Position numbers and translations under genes: made by a program. Of a stretch of DNA of 64,000 nucleotides, positions 44,571-53,123 are shown in pieces. Each line of letters begins with the position of its first letter. Within the stretch, counting starts at the first letter, position 1. Origin of the DNA: Flavobacterium denitrificans DSM 15936 (lineage in GTDB: Bacteria; Bacteroidota; Bacteroidia; Flavobacteriales; Flavobacteriaceae); assembly GCF_000425445.1 (NCBI RefSeq), contig NZ_AUDL01000004.1, positions 682,001-746,000 of the forward strand. Direction: 5' to 3'. Under the pieces are notes generated by a model that was not told the DNA's origin, did not search any database, and was given only the letters and a program-made list of their open reading frames with translations.

Positions 44571-45472
44571 TATAAATAAAGTTCCCCTTTCATGGTAATA
44601 ATCGAAGAACCTCCAACTAAAATATCTTCTTCACGGTTCATGACTTCAATCATTGAGGCTTGTTTTAATTTTACGCCTTGAAGGATTTTATATTCCTTGT
44701 CGGATTTAGTGAATTTTTTTTGGGTTAAAAAACCAATTAAAGGACCCGCAGCGGTTCCTGTCGCAGGATCTTCATTTATGCCAATTATAGGATTGAAAAA
44801 TCTCGTTTCGACTATATGTTCTTCATTTTCATCAGCAATGGTGAAACAATAAAAACCTTCAAAATTATATTCTTTGGAAATTTCGATCAAGAGCTGATTG
44901 TCGGGAACAAAGCTGTTGAGTAATTCACTGTTTTTTATAGGAACCATTGTATGTGCAACTTCTGTTTTAACTACTGTTGGAACAAAAGCATTTACATCTA
45001 AATCTTCAATTTTTAAGCCGAGCGCTACCGCAATTTTATAGGTTGGAATTTCCTGTTTAATGACGGCCGATTTTTGATGCATTTGAACCACAGGATAAAA
45101 GGTAACAGGATCAAAGCTTACAGTTAATGGAATTGCAGAATGTTTCATCACGACAAAAGGCTCGCTTTCGTTTTGCTCATCAAAAATAGGCATCCCTTTT
45201 AGCAACGCACCACAGACTGCGCCCAGTAAATTGTGTCCGGCGCCGTCGATTTCAATTCCGGTTGGAGTGAAAGAACGAACGACAAGTGCTTTGTCACGTG
45301 GAGAGTAGTAAACAAAAGAGGTTTCAGAATAGCGAAATTCTTTAGAAATATCTTGATAGGTTTCTAGTTTTAAATTGCCCTCTGTAAAAACTACAGAAAG
45401 TGGATTTCCTTGATAGCTTTTATTTGAAAATACATCTAAAACATAATACTCTAATGTTTTTCTTCCCATCAT
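44570..45472 (-). CDS. PhzF family isomerase/epimerase-like protein
   Basis: A 300-residue PhzF-fold protein related to diaminopimelate epimerase. The N-terminal signature QGNPLSVVF, the glutamate in KEFRYSETSF, the GxGH-like IDGAGHNLLG and the second-half EDPATGTAAGPL motif are all present. PhzF members have various isomerase roles; phenazine synthesis itself is unlikely because no other phz gene is here. Confidence 0.9.
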   Translation of the reverse strand: MMGRKTLEYYVLDVFSNKSYQGNPLSVVFTEGNLKLETYQDISKEFRYSETSFVYYSPRDKALVVRSFTPTGIEIDGAGHNLLGAVCGALLKGMPIFDEQNESEPFVVMKHSAIPLTVSFDPVTFYPVVQMHQKSAVIKQEIPTYKIAVALGLKIEDLDVNAFVPTVVKTEVAHTMVPIKNSELLNSFVPDNQLLIEISKEYNFEGFYCFTIADENEEHIVETRFFNPIIGINEDPATGTAAGPLIGFLTQKKFTKSDKEYKILQGVKLKQASMIEVMNREEDILVGGSSIITMKGELYL

Positions 45473-45533
45473 ACTTTTTTCTTTTTAGCTCTGTTTTTTT
45501 ATACGGAATAAAATTACGGTTTATTTGCAATAT

Positions 45534-46091
45534 TTACAGCATCCGTTTTTGTTCGGCGCTTATATTTATTGCTTTTTCAAGTCTTGCAATTCTTGTTTTT
45601 TCTTGTTTGGCGCTCATAATCCAGTGAATCATTACTTTTTTGTATGATGGTGCCTGATTTGTAAAATATTCCCAAGCTGTTTTATTGGCTCTAAATTGCT
45701 TTTCTAAATCGAGATCAAGAATATAAGCTTCATTTTCGTGCGAATAAATTTTGACTCTTTGTTCTGATTTATGTTCAAAAGCGATGCGTCCCGCTTCTTT
45801 CATGAGTCCGGCTTTTGTGAGTTGTTCGATTTTTTTGATGTTGATGGCGCTCCAGATACTCGATTTTTTTCTTGGCGTAAATCTGATGGTGTAACTTTCT
45901 TCGTCAATTGATTTTCGAATGCCATCTATCCAACCAAAACAAAGTGCTTGATCTACAGATTCTGACCAAGACATACATGGCTTTTTGCTTTTCACTTTGT
46001 AAAAACCTACTAGAAGTTCAGTTTCGTTTTCGTGATGCTTTTCCAGCCATTCTCTGAATTTTTCTTGGGTTGAAAAGAAGGTTGGATTCAT
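45534..46091 (-). CDS. YdeI/OmpD-associated family protein
   Basis: A 185-residue protein of the bacteriocin-protection YdeI/OmpD-associated family. The recognisable motifs are FREWLEKHHENETELLVGFYKV, MSWSESVDQALCFGWIDGIRKSID, YTIRFTPRKKSSIWSAIN and the C-terminal KTRIARLEKAI. The molecular role is not known. It lies downstream of a terminator-like hairpin that belongs to the PrcB-like gene, and is alone. Confidence 0.88.
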   Translation of the reverse strand: MNPTFFSTQEKFREWLEKHHENETELLVGFYKVKSKKPCMSWSESVDQALCFGWIDGIRKSIDEESYTIRFTPRKKSSIWSAINIKKIEQLTKAGLMKEAGRIAFEHKSEQRVKIYSHENEAYILDLDLEKQFRANKTAWEYFTNQAPSYKKVMIHWIMSAKQEKTRIARLEKAINISAEQKRML

Positions 46092-46130
46092 TAATAATGA
46101 CGTTTCAATTAGATTGTATAAAATTATAAT

Positions 46131-46166
46131 AAAACAGCAGTAAACGAAAATGTACTGCTGTTTTTT
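46131..46166. terminator. Terminator of the PrcB-like lipoprotein gene region
   Basis: AAAACAGCAGTA/TACTGCTGTTTT stem plus T-run (plus strand) and A-run on the other side, between two minus-strand genes. Confidence 0.8.
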
Positions 46167-46189
46167 ACAATTTTATATATTTTGAAATT

Positions 46190-46636
46190 TTATTCGAAAA
46201 CCACTTTTTTATTGCTCTTAGGCATTTGAATAATATGATATGGTTGTGTGTTTACTGTTGCAAAACCTCCAGGTTTTAATTGTTCTACTTTAACAAATAT
46301 ACGTTTATTGGTTTGAGTAATTTTGGTAATATCTATAGAATAACCACCATAGTTTCTGACTTGATCGATAACGGCAATAATTTGATATTTTTTAAAATCA
46401 ATATTTAGAGGCATAGAGTTTTCCGATGGGTTAGGGCCCAGCTTGTATTTTGTTAATAGATCATCAAATTGTTTTTGAGTTTTAATAACAAGATTTGCTT
46501 TTTGATTATCGTAATTTCCGCTAAAATGATCTCCATAAAGAATGCTTGAAAATTCCACGTTTGATTGTTCTGATTCGTCACTGCTGCAGCCAGTAAGAAT
46601 AAATAAAATACTGAAAATAAATAAAATCTGCTTCAT
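46190..46636 (-). CDS. Lipoprotein with PrcB-like C-terminal domain
   Basis: A 148-residue lipoprotein. The signal MKQILFIFSILFILTGCS gives a lipobox with Cys17. The following domain (YGDHFSGNYDNQKANLVIKTQKQFDDLLTKY, then YQIIAVIDQVRNYGGYSIDITKI) resembles PrcB/protease-stability-complex C-terminal domains. The ATG at 46636 is chosen over an in-frame ATG at 46891, because the extension is not protein-like and crosses a GC-rich element. Role unknown. Confidence 0.8.
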   Translation of the reverse strand: MKQILFIFSILFILTGCSSDESEQSNVEFSSILYGDHFSGNYDNQKANLVIKTQKQFDDLLTKYKLGPNPSENSMPLNIDFKKYQIIAVIDQVRNYGGYSIDITKITQTNKRIFVKVEQLKPGGFATVNTQPYHIIQMPKSNKKVVFE

Positions 46637-46713
46637 CGTTTTTTGGTTTTGGTTTATTGATTTGATTTTTAATTCGTTGTTAATTAGATAGATGTGGTTT
46701 TTACGAAATGGTT

Positions 46714-46799
46714 GCGTTAGGGATAGAAGCGGAAAGCCCACAGCCTGACGAAGGAAGAGCGAGGACTTGCAGCGGATAGCCCGGCCGGAGGAAACGCCC
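46714..46799. ncRNA. GC-rich structured element, possible RNA or repeat
   Basis: About 86 bp are far richer in GC than any neighbour. The ends pair (GCGTT/AACGC), the near-repeat AGCGGAAAGCCC (46728-46739) and AGCGGATAGCCC (46771-46782) recurs with a 43-bp period, and CCGGCCGG is self-complementary. It lies in the 248-bp gap between divergent genes and has no coding frame. I recall similar GC-rich blocks (CGGCCGGGCTATCCGCT) in intergenic regions of many Bacteroidota, but no accepted function. Confidence 0.45.
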
Positions 46800-46884
46800 A
46801 AAAAAATATTCTGAAACATATTGATATTTCTCCGAAATTTGCAAAACAATTCTTGAGTATTTATACTATAAAAGAAGAAAAACC

Positions 46885-47580
46885 ATGGCAAAAGGACCAG
46901 AGAAAAATACTAAAAACAAAGCTTTGCATACTAAATTGCTGAACAGAAAGAAAGCGAAACTTCGTGAAGAGAAGGAGGCGCAAAAACTTCGTTTGAAAGC
47001 AATAGTGGCAAAATCAAATCAAACAAATGATATAGAAATGGAGGAATTTGGCAGAATATTAGTTTCAGAAACGGCAAATAATAGTGAAAATCCGCAGGAT
47101 GTGATTCATTCGAATATTTCGGTAATCAATTTAATGCGCGAAGAAGGTGTGGATGATGAATTTATTCATGAAGATGCATTGACAAGTTATTATCTGGATT
47201 ATTATTGGTCACAATATACGCAGGGAAATTTTGCGAAATTTGTTCATAATTCTGGCTGGAATAAAGATTTGAACGAATTAATTGAAGAAGGTTTGGCTTT
47301 AATTGGTGCAGAAAAACACTTAGAATTGTTTTTGGAACAAAGCAAAAAAGTTAGAATCACCAGCAATATTAAATTAGATAAATTTTTGAAAGGAAAACTG
47401 GAAGGCGCAAATCCTATTCGCGATTCTTTTAATAATAATGCTTTTTTTGAATTGGAAGAAAATTTGGTTGAACTGAATGCTAACTTTTTAAAGACGCATC
47501 CGGATTTTGAAGCACTTTCAGTAGATGATATGTTTGCTGTTTTGGAAGAGTTTGTAGGACATGAAATTAAGCGTGCATAA
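46885..47580 (+). CDS. DMP19 (DUF4375)-like protein
   Basis: A 231-residue protein with a strongly basic, coiled-coil-like N-terminus (residues 1-45, KNKALHTKLLNRKKAKLREEKEAQ) and a DMP19/DUF4375-type domain afterwards (SYYLDYYWSQYTQGNFAKFVHNSGW and a helical, acidic remainder). No catalytic motif is seen. It starts right after the GC-rich element. Family call is from resemblance only; function unknown. Confidence 0.65.
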   Translation: MAKGPEKNTKNKALHTKLLNRKKAKLREEKEAQKLRLKAIVAKSNQTNDIEMEEFGRILVSETANNSENPQDVIHSNISVINLMREEGVDDEFIHEDALTSYYLDYYWSQYTQGNFAKFVHNSGWNKDLNELIEEGLALIGAEKHLELFLEQSKKVRITSNIKLDKFLKGKLEGANPIRDSFNNNAFFELEENLVELNANFLKTHPDFEALSVDDMFAVLEEFVGHEIKRA

Positions 47581-47600
47581 ATTTTATAATATGCTTTAAA

Positions 47601-47873
47601 TGTCAAAAAGATTAATTATTCAATAGAATATACAGGATCTTATACGTTAAATCAGTAAAATGGGCTTTTGGAGATCGAACTACCGAAACAGTAGCTTGGA
47701 ACATTGCAGCAATTACTTGTTGAGTGCAAATAAATGTTTTTCGCAATTTTTAAGCGTTTCGAACGGATTTATTTACGAATTTCTAATAATTATATAAATG
47801 ATCTGGCAATTTATGTAACATGTTTGCAGGCTTTAAAATTAATTTAGCAGTATTAATTTTAAAGAAAATAAAC
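47601..47873. other. Gap with a possible gene remnant
   Basis: Nearly 300 bp without a gene. One frame reads LFNRIYRILYVKSVKWAFGDR then TTETVAWNIAAITC and stops (about 47617-47724, plus strand) with no start codon upstream. It may be the C-terminal end of a lost gene, or chance. Nothing else seen. Confidence 0.25.
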
Positions 47874-48293
47874 ATGAAAACTAAACGTATATTATTAGGG
47901 CTATTATTGTGTATTGGATTAACTACTATGTCGTGCAGCAATGACGACAATGAAGGAGAAACACTAGTACCGCTATCAGGGAAATGGGATTTAAGTAAAA
48001 CCGGAACTGTTATAAATGGTACAGAAACATTAACTGATGCAGCAGAGAATCAAAGTGGTTGTAACAAAGATTATTTAGAATTAAAATTGGACAACACAGT
48101 AAATGTTGGGGATTATAGTTCAGTTGTAAGTGCTTGTGCCTTAACAGTTCAGTCAGGGATTTATTCTAGATCACACAATAATTTAACTACGGTTGTAAAT
48201 GGTGTAAGTAAAACTCAAGATATTGTGAATCTTACACTTAAGGAATTGAAATTGAGAGATGCGTCAGGTTTTATCACGGTATATACCAGATAA
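47874..48293 (+). CDS. Lipocalin-like lipoprotein
   Basis: A 139-residue lipoprotein (MKTKRILLGLLLCIGLTTMSC, Cys21 in the lipobox). The core PLSGKWDLSKTGTVINGTETL, YLELKLDNTV, NLTTVVNG and IVNLTLKELKLRDASG resemble lipocalin-like domains common in Flavobacteria lipoproteins. The start is the ATG at 47874; an earlier in-frame one is not part of the signal peptide. Function unknown, and the family call is tentative. Confidence 0.7.
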   Translation: MKTKRILLGLLLCIGLTTMSCSNDDNEGETLVPLSGKWDLSKTGTVINGTETLTDAAENQSGCNKDYLELKLDNTVNVGDYSSVVSACALTVQSGIYSRSHNNLTTVVNGVSKTQDIVNLTLKELKLRDASGFITVYTR

Positions 48294-48341
48294 AAAATCA
48301 AAAATTTATAGTTAAATCTTGAATCGTCAAGGTTTATCGTG

Positions 48342-48380
48342 AAAACGGAAATGGCTTTTTTAAGCTGTTTCCGTTTTTTT
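48342..48380 (+). terminator. Terminator of the lipocalin-like gene
   Basis: AAAACGGAAA/TTTCCGTTTT stem followed by Ts. Confidence 0.85.
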
Positions 48381-48463
48381 CTTGATGTAAATCGTTGAAG
48401 GATGAAATGTTGATTTGAAAATTTTCCACAAAAACTTTGTAGCAATCTTACCAAACATTTGCT

Positions 48464-48471
48464 TAAATTTG
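48464..48471 (+). promoter_or_regulatory. Putative -7 box of serS
   Basis: TAAATTTG, a TAnnTTTG match 40 bp before the ATG, with TTTG at 48436 as a possible -33 (spacing 24, slightly long). Confidence 0.4.
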
Positions 48472-48511
48472 CTTCCGTTATAAAAAATACAATAGTTATA
48501 AAAAACAAGCT

Positions 48512-49783
48512 ATGTTACAAATCGCATTTATTAGAGAGAATCAAGAGAAAGTAATCAAGGCTTTAGCAAAACGAAATATCGATGCTAAAAGCGTTGTTGA
48601 AGAGGTGGTGCAATTAGATGAAAACCGTCGTGCTGCGCAAGTAGAATTAGACAATGTTTTATCTGAATCTAATAAATTATCCAAAGATATTGGCGAATTA
48701 ATGAAAGCTGGAGAGAAAGCTAAAGCAGCGATCTTAAAAGAAAAAACGGTTTCATTAAAAGAAAAAAGTAAAGAATTAGGTGAAAAAGCCGAAGCTCTTG
48801 CTGTTGAATTGACAAACAAATTATACACTTTACCCAATTTGCCTGCTGATATTGTTCCTGAAGGAAAAACTCCAGATGACAATTTGAATGTTTTTCAAGA
48901 AGGAGAAATTCCGGTTTTGCACGAAGGCGCGCAACCACACTGGGAATTGGTAAAGAAATACGATATTATAGATTTTGAGCTTGGTGTAAAAATCACGGGC
49001 GCTGGTTTTCCTGTTTACAAAGGAAAAGGAGCTCGTTTGCAACGTGCTTTAATCAATTATTTTTTAGATAAAAATACTGCTGCTGGGTACAATGAAGTTC
49101 AAGTTCCGCATTTGGTAAATGAAGCTTCTGGATATGGAACAGGGCAATTGCCAGACAAAGAAGGGCAAATGTATCACGCAGGTTTAGACGATTTATATTT
49201 GATTCCAACGGCTGAGGTTCCAGTTACAAATTTATTCCGTGATGTGATTTTAAACGAAAGTGAATTGCCAGTTCTTCAAACAGCATATACGCCATGTTTC
49301 CGTCGTGAAGCGGGTTCTTATGGAGCGCACGTACGCGGATTAAACCGTTTGCACCAATTTGACAAAGTTGAAATTGTACGCATCGAGCATCCTGAAAAAT
49401 CATACGAAGCGCTTGACGGAATGGTTGAACATGTAAAAAACATTTTGCAGGAATTAAAATTGCCGTACAGAATTTTGCGTCTTTGCGGAGGCGACATGGG
49501 ATTCACATCGGCTTTGACTTATGATTTTGAGGTATTTTCTACTGCGCAGGATCGTTGGCTGGAAATCAGTTCGGTTTCTAACTTCGAAACTTTCCAGGCA
49601 AATCGTTTGAAATTACGTTTCAAAGATAAAGATGGTAAAAACCAATTGGCGCATACATTGAACGGAAGTTCATTGGCCTTGCCAAGAGTTTTGGCCGGAA
49701 TTTTAGAAAATTACCAAACTCCAGAAGGAATCGTAATTCCAGAAGTTTTACGTCCTTACTGCGGATTTGATATTATAAACTAA
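48512..49783 (+). CDS. serS: Seryl-tRNA synthetase
   Basis: Charges tRNA-Ser. The 423-residue class II enzyme has the N-terminal coiled-coil arm (about 30-105, KALAKRNIDAKSVVEEVVQL to ELTNKLYTLPN), motif 2 (TPCFRREAGSYG), and motif 3 (NGSSLALPRVLAGILENYQ). All family parts are present and the length is normal. It is followed by a strong palindromic terminator. Confidence 0.97.
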   Translation: MLQIAFIRENQEKVIKALAKRNIDAKSVVEEVVQLDENRRAAQVELDNVLSESNKLSKDIGELMKAGEKAKAAILKEKTVSLKEKSKELGEKAEALAVELTNKLYTLPNLPADIVPEGKTPDDNLNVFQEGEIPVLHEGAQPHWELVKKYDIIDFELGVKITGAGFPVYKGKGARLQRALINYFLDKNTAAGYNEVQVPHLVNEASGYGTGQLPDKEGQMYHAGLDDLYLIPTAEVPVTNLFRDVILNESELPVLQTAYTPCFRREAGSYGAHVRGLNRLHQFDKVEIVRIEHPEKSYEALDGMVEHVKNILQELKLPYRILRLCGGDMGFTSALTYDFEVFSTAQDRWLEISSVSNFETFQANRLKLRFKDKDGKNQLAHTLNGSSLALPRVLAGILENYQTPEGIVIPEVLRPYCGFDIIN

Positions 49784-49805
49784 ATTTTTTGTAATTTAGA
49801 GTATT

Positions 49806-49838
49806 AAACCTAACAGGTTTTTAAAACCTGTTAGGTTT
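49806..49838. terminator. 16-bp palindromic terminator-like hairpin
   Basis: AAACCTAACAGGTTTT/AAAACCTGTTAGGTTT with one T between, directly after serS. Confidence 0.8.
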
Positions 49839-49875
49839 CTTAATTATTTCAAATGCCACATTAAAAAACTGAAAT

Positions 49876-51657
49876 ATGAAAAACATCATTATCTATATCG
49901 TTTTGTTGTGGTCTGGTTTTACTTTTGCCCAAAATGAGCAACTTGCTCAATATTACTACGATAAGGGCGATTTTGAAAAAGCAAAAGTCAGTTACGAGGA
50001 GCTTTTAAACAGCGCACCATCAAATACCCAATATTTTTTAAGAGTTATTGATTGTTATCAGCAACTGCAACAATTTTCGGTAGCTGAAAAAGCAATTCAA
50101 GATCGTTACAACAAATACAAACAAGGTGTTTTTTTGGTTGAGTTGGGATATAATTTCCAATTGCAAAAAAATGAATCCAAAGCAAGAAGCTATTACGATC
50201 AGGCAATTGAGAAAATCAAAGTAAATCCGAATGATGTTTACGGAATTGGAAATTCGTTTGAGAAGAAAGTATTGTTGGAATATGCCTTAAAAGCGTATCA
50301 AACGGCAATGCAGATTCAGCCGAATTATAATTTTAATTTTCAGATTGGAATGTTGTACGGTCAATTGGGGAAAACAGATGAAATGATTGATCTTCTGCTA
50401 ACAGAATCCTATAAGAACCCACAAAATGCTAATTTGATTCAGGCGCAATTGTCGCGTTTCATGAACGGTGAAACCGATAGTACTGCTTTTAAAGACGCTA
50501 TGCGTAAAGCATTGATTTTAAAAACGCAGAAAGATCAGGATGTATTTTGGAATCATTATTTAAGTTGGTTTTATGTACAGCAAAAAGAGTTTGGAAAAGC
50601 GTTTATTCAAGAAAAAGCAATTTATAAACGAGAACCAGAATCGCTTTCAAGTATTGTCAATTTGAGTCAATTTGCGCTGAATGAAGATGATACCGAAACT
50701 GCTGCTGAAATCTTGAATTTTATTTTATTAAATACCAAAGATTTGGATTTATTGGTGCAGACCAATTATTATTTAATGGAAATTAAAATTGATAAAGCGC
50801 AGGAAAAAGATTACCCAGCAATTGATGCCGAACTGCAGCAATTGCTTGCAACTTATGAAGTAACTCCGTTTACCTTATCTTTGCAATTAATTAGAGCGCA
50901 TTTTACGGCTTTTAATTTGAAAAAGCCAGAAGAAGGTATTGCAATTGTAAAACACGCTTTGGAGCTCAATTTAAATGATTACCAAGAAGCAGATGCCAAA
51001 ATGGAATTGGGAGATATTTTGCTTTTGCAGGAAAAATTTAATCAAGCGCTTATTTACTATTCGCAGATTCAATTGGATTTGAAGAATGATGTTATGGCGC
51101 ATGAAGCGAGTTTAAAAGCGGCAAAAACAAGTTATTATAAAACTGATTTTGAATGGGCTTTGAAACAGTTCAAAGAATTAAAATCAGCAAATACACAATT
51201 GATCGCTAATGATGCTCTTGAGTATTTTTTATTGATAAACGACAATACGGTGGCCGATTCGACGCAAACGGCATTAAAGCAATTTGCAAAAGGTGATTTT
51301 TTAATTTATCAGAATAAAAAACAAGAAGCAATAACACAGTTTCAGGGTATTTTGAAAGCCTTCAAAGGACAAGAAATTGAAGCTGTAACCATGTTGCGAT
51401 TAGGTAAGATGTACGAAAGTTTAAAAGATTATAATGCGGCTTTAAGCCAATATCAACAAATCATAGACCATCATGGAGACGGTATTTATGTTGATGAAGC
51501 ATTGTTTTTTTCGGCAGAAATTTACAATGATGAATTTCATGATGCTGAAAAAGCAAAACCCTTGTATGAAAAGGTAATTTTCAATCATCAAGACAGTATT
51601 TACTTTGTTGATGCCAGAAAAAAATATAGAGAGTTAAGAGGAGACAAGAATTTGTAG
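49876..51657 (+). CDS. Tetratricopeptide repeat protein, exported
   Basis: A 593-residue protein with a signal peptide (cleavage near TFAQN) and TPR units along most of its length, for example LAQYYYDKGDFEKAKVSYEEL, ALKAYQTAMQIQPNYNFNF and the C-terminal YNAALSQYQQIIDHHGDG. It is likely a periplasmic or outer-membrane-associated scaffold. The repeats make a helical superhelix; partner unknown. Followed by a gap containing repeated AACCTCAG/AACCTTAG words. Confidence 0.9.
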   Translation: MKNIIIYIVLLWSGFTFAQNEQLAQYYYDKGDFEKAKVSYEELLNSAPSNTQYFLRVIDCYQQLQQFSVAEKAIQDRYNKYKQGVFLVELGYNFQLQKNESKARSYYDQAIEKIKVNPNDVYGIGNSFEKKVLLEYALKAYQTAMQIQPNYNFNFQIGMLYGQLGKTDEMIDLLLTESYKNPQNANLIQAQLSRFMNGETDSTAFKDAMRKALILKTQKDQDVFWNHYLSWFYVQQKEFGKAFIQEKAIYKREPESLSSIVNLSQFALNEDDTETAAEILNFILLNTKDLDLLVQTNYYLMEIKIDKAQEKDYPAIDAELQQLLATYEVTPFTLSLQLIRAHFTAFNLKKPEEGIAIVKHALELNLNDYQEADAKMELGDILLLQEKFNQALIYYSQIQLDLKNDVMAHEASLKAAKTSYYKTDFEWALKQFKELKSANTQLIANDALEYFLLINDNTVADSTQTALKQFAKGDFLIYQNKKQEAITQFQGILKAFKGQEIEAVTMLRLGKMYESLKDYNAALSQYQQIIDHHGDGIYVDEALFFSAEIYNDEFHDAEKAKPLYEKVIFNHQDSIYFVDARKKYRELRGDKNL

Positions 51658-51729
51658 AATTAAATTCCGAAACGGAATTCCAAATTCCAAAAAAAAGAAG
51701 AATTAGAAATACGAGGAAATCTGTTTTTA

Positions 51730-51787
51730 AGTTTTGAGAAAAACCTCAGAACCTTAGGATCTTAGAACCTCAGAACCTTAGAAAAAA
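51730..51787. repeat. Short word repeat before the DUF4286 gene
   Basis: AACCTCAGAACCTTAGGATC-type words repeated two or three times with variations, ending next to the ATG at 51788. They form most of the leader. Confidence 0.5.
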
Positions 51788-52099
51788 ATGATTATTTACA
51801 ACATCACGACAAATATACACGAAAGCGTTCACGACCAATGGTTGAAATGGATGCAGGAAAAACACATACCGGAAATTTTGGCAACTGAAAAATTTTCATC
51901 TGCACGAATTGTAAAGGTTTTAGTTGAAGAAGAAATGGGAGGTGTCACGTATTCTGTTCAATATACAACAGACAGCAAGGATACACTTGAAAAATATTAT
52001 TTGGAAGACCAGCCAAGATTTGACAGAGAAGCATTAGAATTATTTGCTGATAAAATGCTTTCATTCAGAACAGAATTGGAAGTTATTTCAGAGCATTAA
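51788..52099 (+). CDS. DUF4286 family protein
   Basis: A 103-residue single-domain protein. The start MIIYNITTNIHESVHDQWLKW and the segment VTYSVQYTTDSKDTLEKYY match DUF4286, a ferredoxin-like-fold family found next to rsmA in Bacteroidota. It lies between the TPR protein and rsmA on the same strand. No function is known. Confidence 0.87.
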   Translation: MIIYNITTNIHESVHDQWLKWMQEKHIPEILATEKFSSARIVKVLVEEEMGGVTYSVQYTTDSKDTLEKYYLEDQPRFDREALELFADKMLSFRTELEVISEH

Positions 52100-52139
52100 T
52101 TAGCTCTCAGTCTCGGTTTTCAGTTTTCAGAAAAGAGAA

Positions 52140-52275
52140 TTGCCCACAGATTTGGCTGATTAAACGGATTTACACAGATTATTTGATTTAAAATTTGTGA
52201 TAATTTGTAGAATTCGTGGCAAAAGAATATAAAGCTTTGTGTCTTTCTGCCTTCGTGGCAAAAAAATAAAGACAA
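52140..52275. repeat. Degenerate word repeat upstream of rsmA
   Basis: TTCGTGGCAAAA occurs twice (52212 and 52253 approx.), between them CTTTGTGTCTTTCTGCC, plus TTTACACAGATT and CACAGATTTGGC words. Same word family as the other gaps. Confidence 0.6.
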
Positions 52276-52279
52276 AGCT

Positions 52280-52311
52280 TTGAGCCTTTGATTTAAAAAG
52301 AATACTTTTGC
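52280..52311 (+). promoter_or_regulatory. Putative rsmA promoter
   Basis: TTTG at 52280-52283, a 20-bp spacer and TACTTTTG at 52304-52311, a good match to the Bacteroidota -33/-7 consensus. It lies 26 bp before the ATG at 52338. Confidence 0.6.
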
Positions 52312-52337
52312 AGCCTTGTGGCAAAATAGGTAAGAAA

Positions 52338-53123
52338 ATGGAAAAAGTAAAAGCCAAAAAACATTTAGGACAGCATTTCCTTAAAGATGAAAGTATTGCA
52401 AAAGCAATTGCTGATACTTTGAGCTTAAAGGGATATGACGAGGTTTTAGAAATAGGACCAGGGATGGGTGTGCTTACTAAATACTTGCTTGACAAACCAA
52501 TTACAACCCGAGTAATTGAGATTGACACAGAGTCCGTTGCCTATTTGGATGCGAATTATCCAAAATTAAAAGACAAAATCATTTCAGAAGACTTTCTGAA
52601 ATACAATATAAACCAGATTTACGAAAACAAGCAATTTGCTATTATTGGTAACTTTCCTTATAACATATCGTCTCAAATTGTTTTTAGAACATTAGAATTT
52701 AGAGATCAGATTCCAGAGTTTTCTGGAATGTTTCAAAAGGAAGTTGCAGAGCGAATCTGCGAGAAAAAAGGATCAAAAACTTACGGAATCTTGTCCGTTT
52801 TGGCACAGGCTTTCTATGATACTGAGTATTTGTTTACTGTAGACGAGAATGTTTTTATTCCTCCGCCCAAGGTCAAGTCGGGTGTGATGAAAATGACCCG
52901 AAAGGAAGACTATAGTCTTCCGTGTGGCGAAAAGTTGTTTTTTAATGTCGTAAAAACAGCTTTCCAGCAAAGAAGAAAAACATTACGTAACAGTTTGAAA
53001 ACATTAAATTTATCAGACAATTTGCGAGAAGACACTATCTTTGATAAACGTCCTGAGCAACTTAGCGTTGACGAATTTATTGTTTTGACTCAAAAAATAG
53101 AAGCCGATGGAGTTCAAAGTTAG
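52338..53123 (+). CDS. rsmA: 16S rRNA dimethyladenosine transferase
   Basis: RsmA (KsgA) dimethylates two adjacent adenosines near the 3-prime end of 16S rRNA. The 261-residue form has [11 protein letters not shown] at the N-terminus, SAM motif [11 protein letters not shown] (about 39), and the catalytic NFPYNISS (about 107). The start is ATG 52338, which matches the family beginning; ten extra codons upstream would overlap the promoter. Its end overlaps mgtE by 17 bp. Confidence 0.96.
   Translation: MEKVKAKKHLGQHFLKDESIAKAIADTLSLKGYDEVLEIGPGMGVLTKYLLDKPITTRVIEIDTESVAYLDANYPKLKDKIISEDFLKYNINQIYENKQFAIIGNFPYNISSQIVFRTLEFRDQIPEFSGMFQKEVAERICEKKGSKTYGILSVLAQAFYDTEYLFTVDENVFIPPPKVKSGVMKMTRKEDYSLPCGEKLFFNVVKTAFQQRRKTLRNSLKTLNLSDNLREDTIFDKRPEQLSVDEFIVLTQKIEADGVQS

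Noticed and set aside
44570-45472. Phenazine biosynthesis cluster
   Set aside because: A lone PhzF-fold protein without any other phz gene.
46637-46891. Long N-terminal extension of the PrcB-like lipoprotein
   Set aside because: The extension reads through the GC-rich element and would hide the lipoprotein signal.
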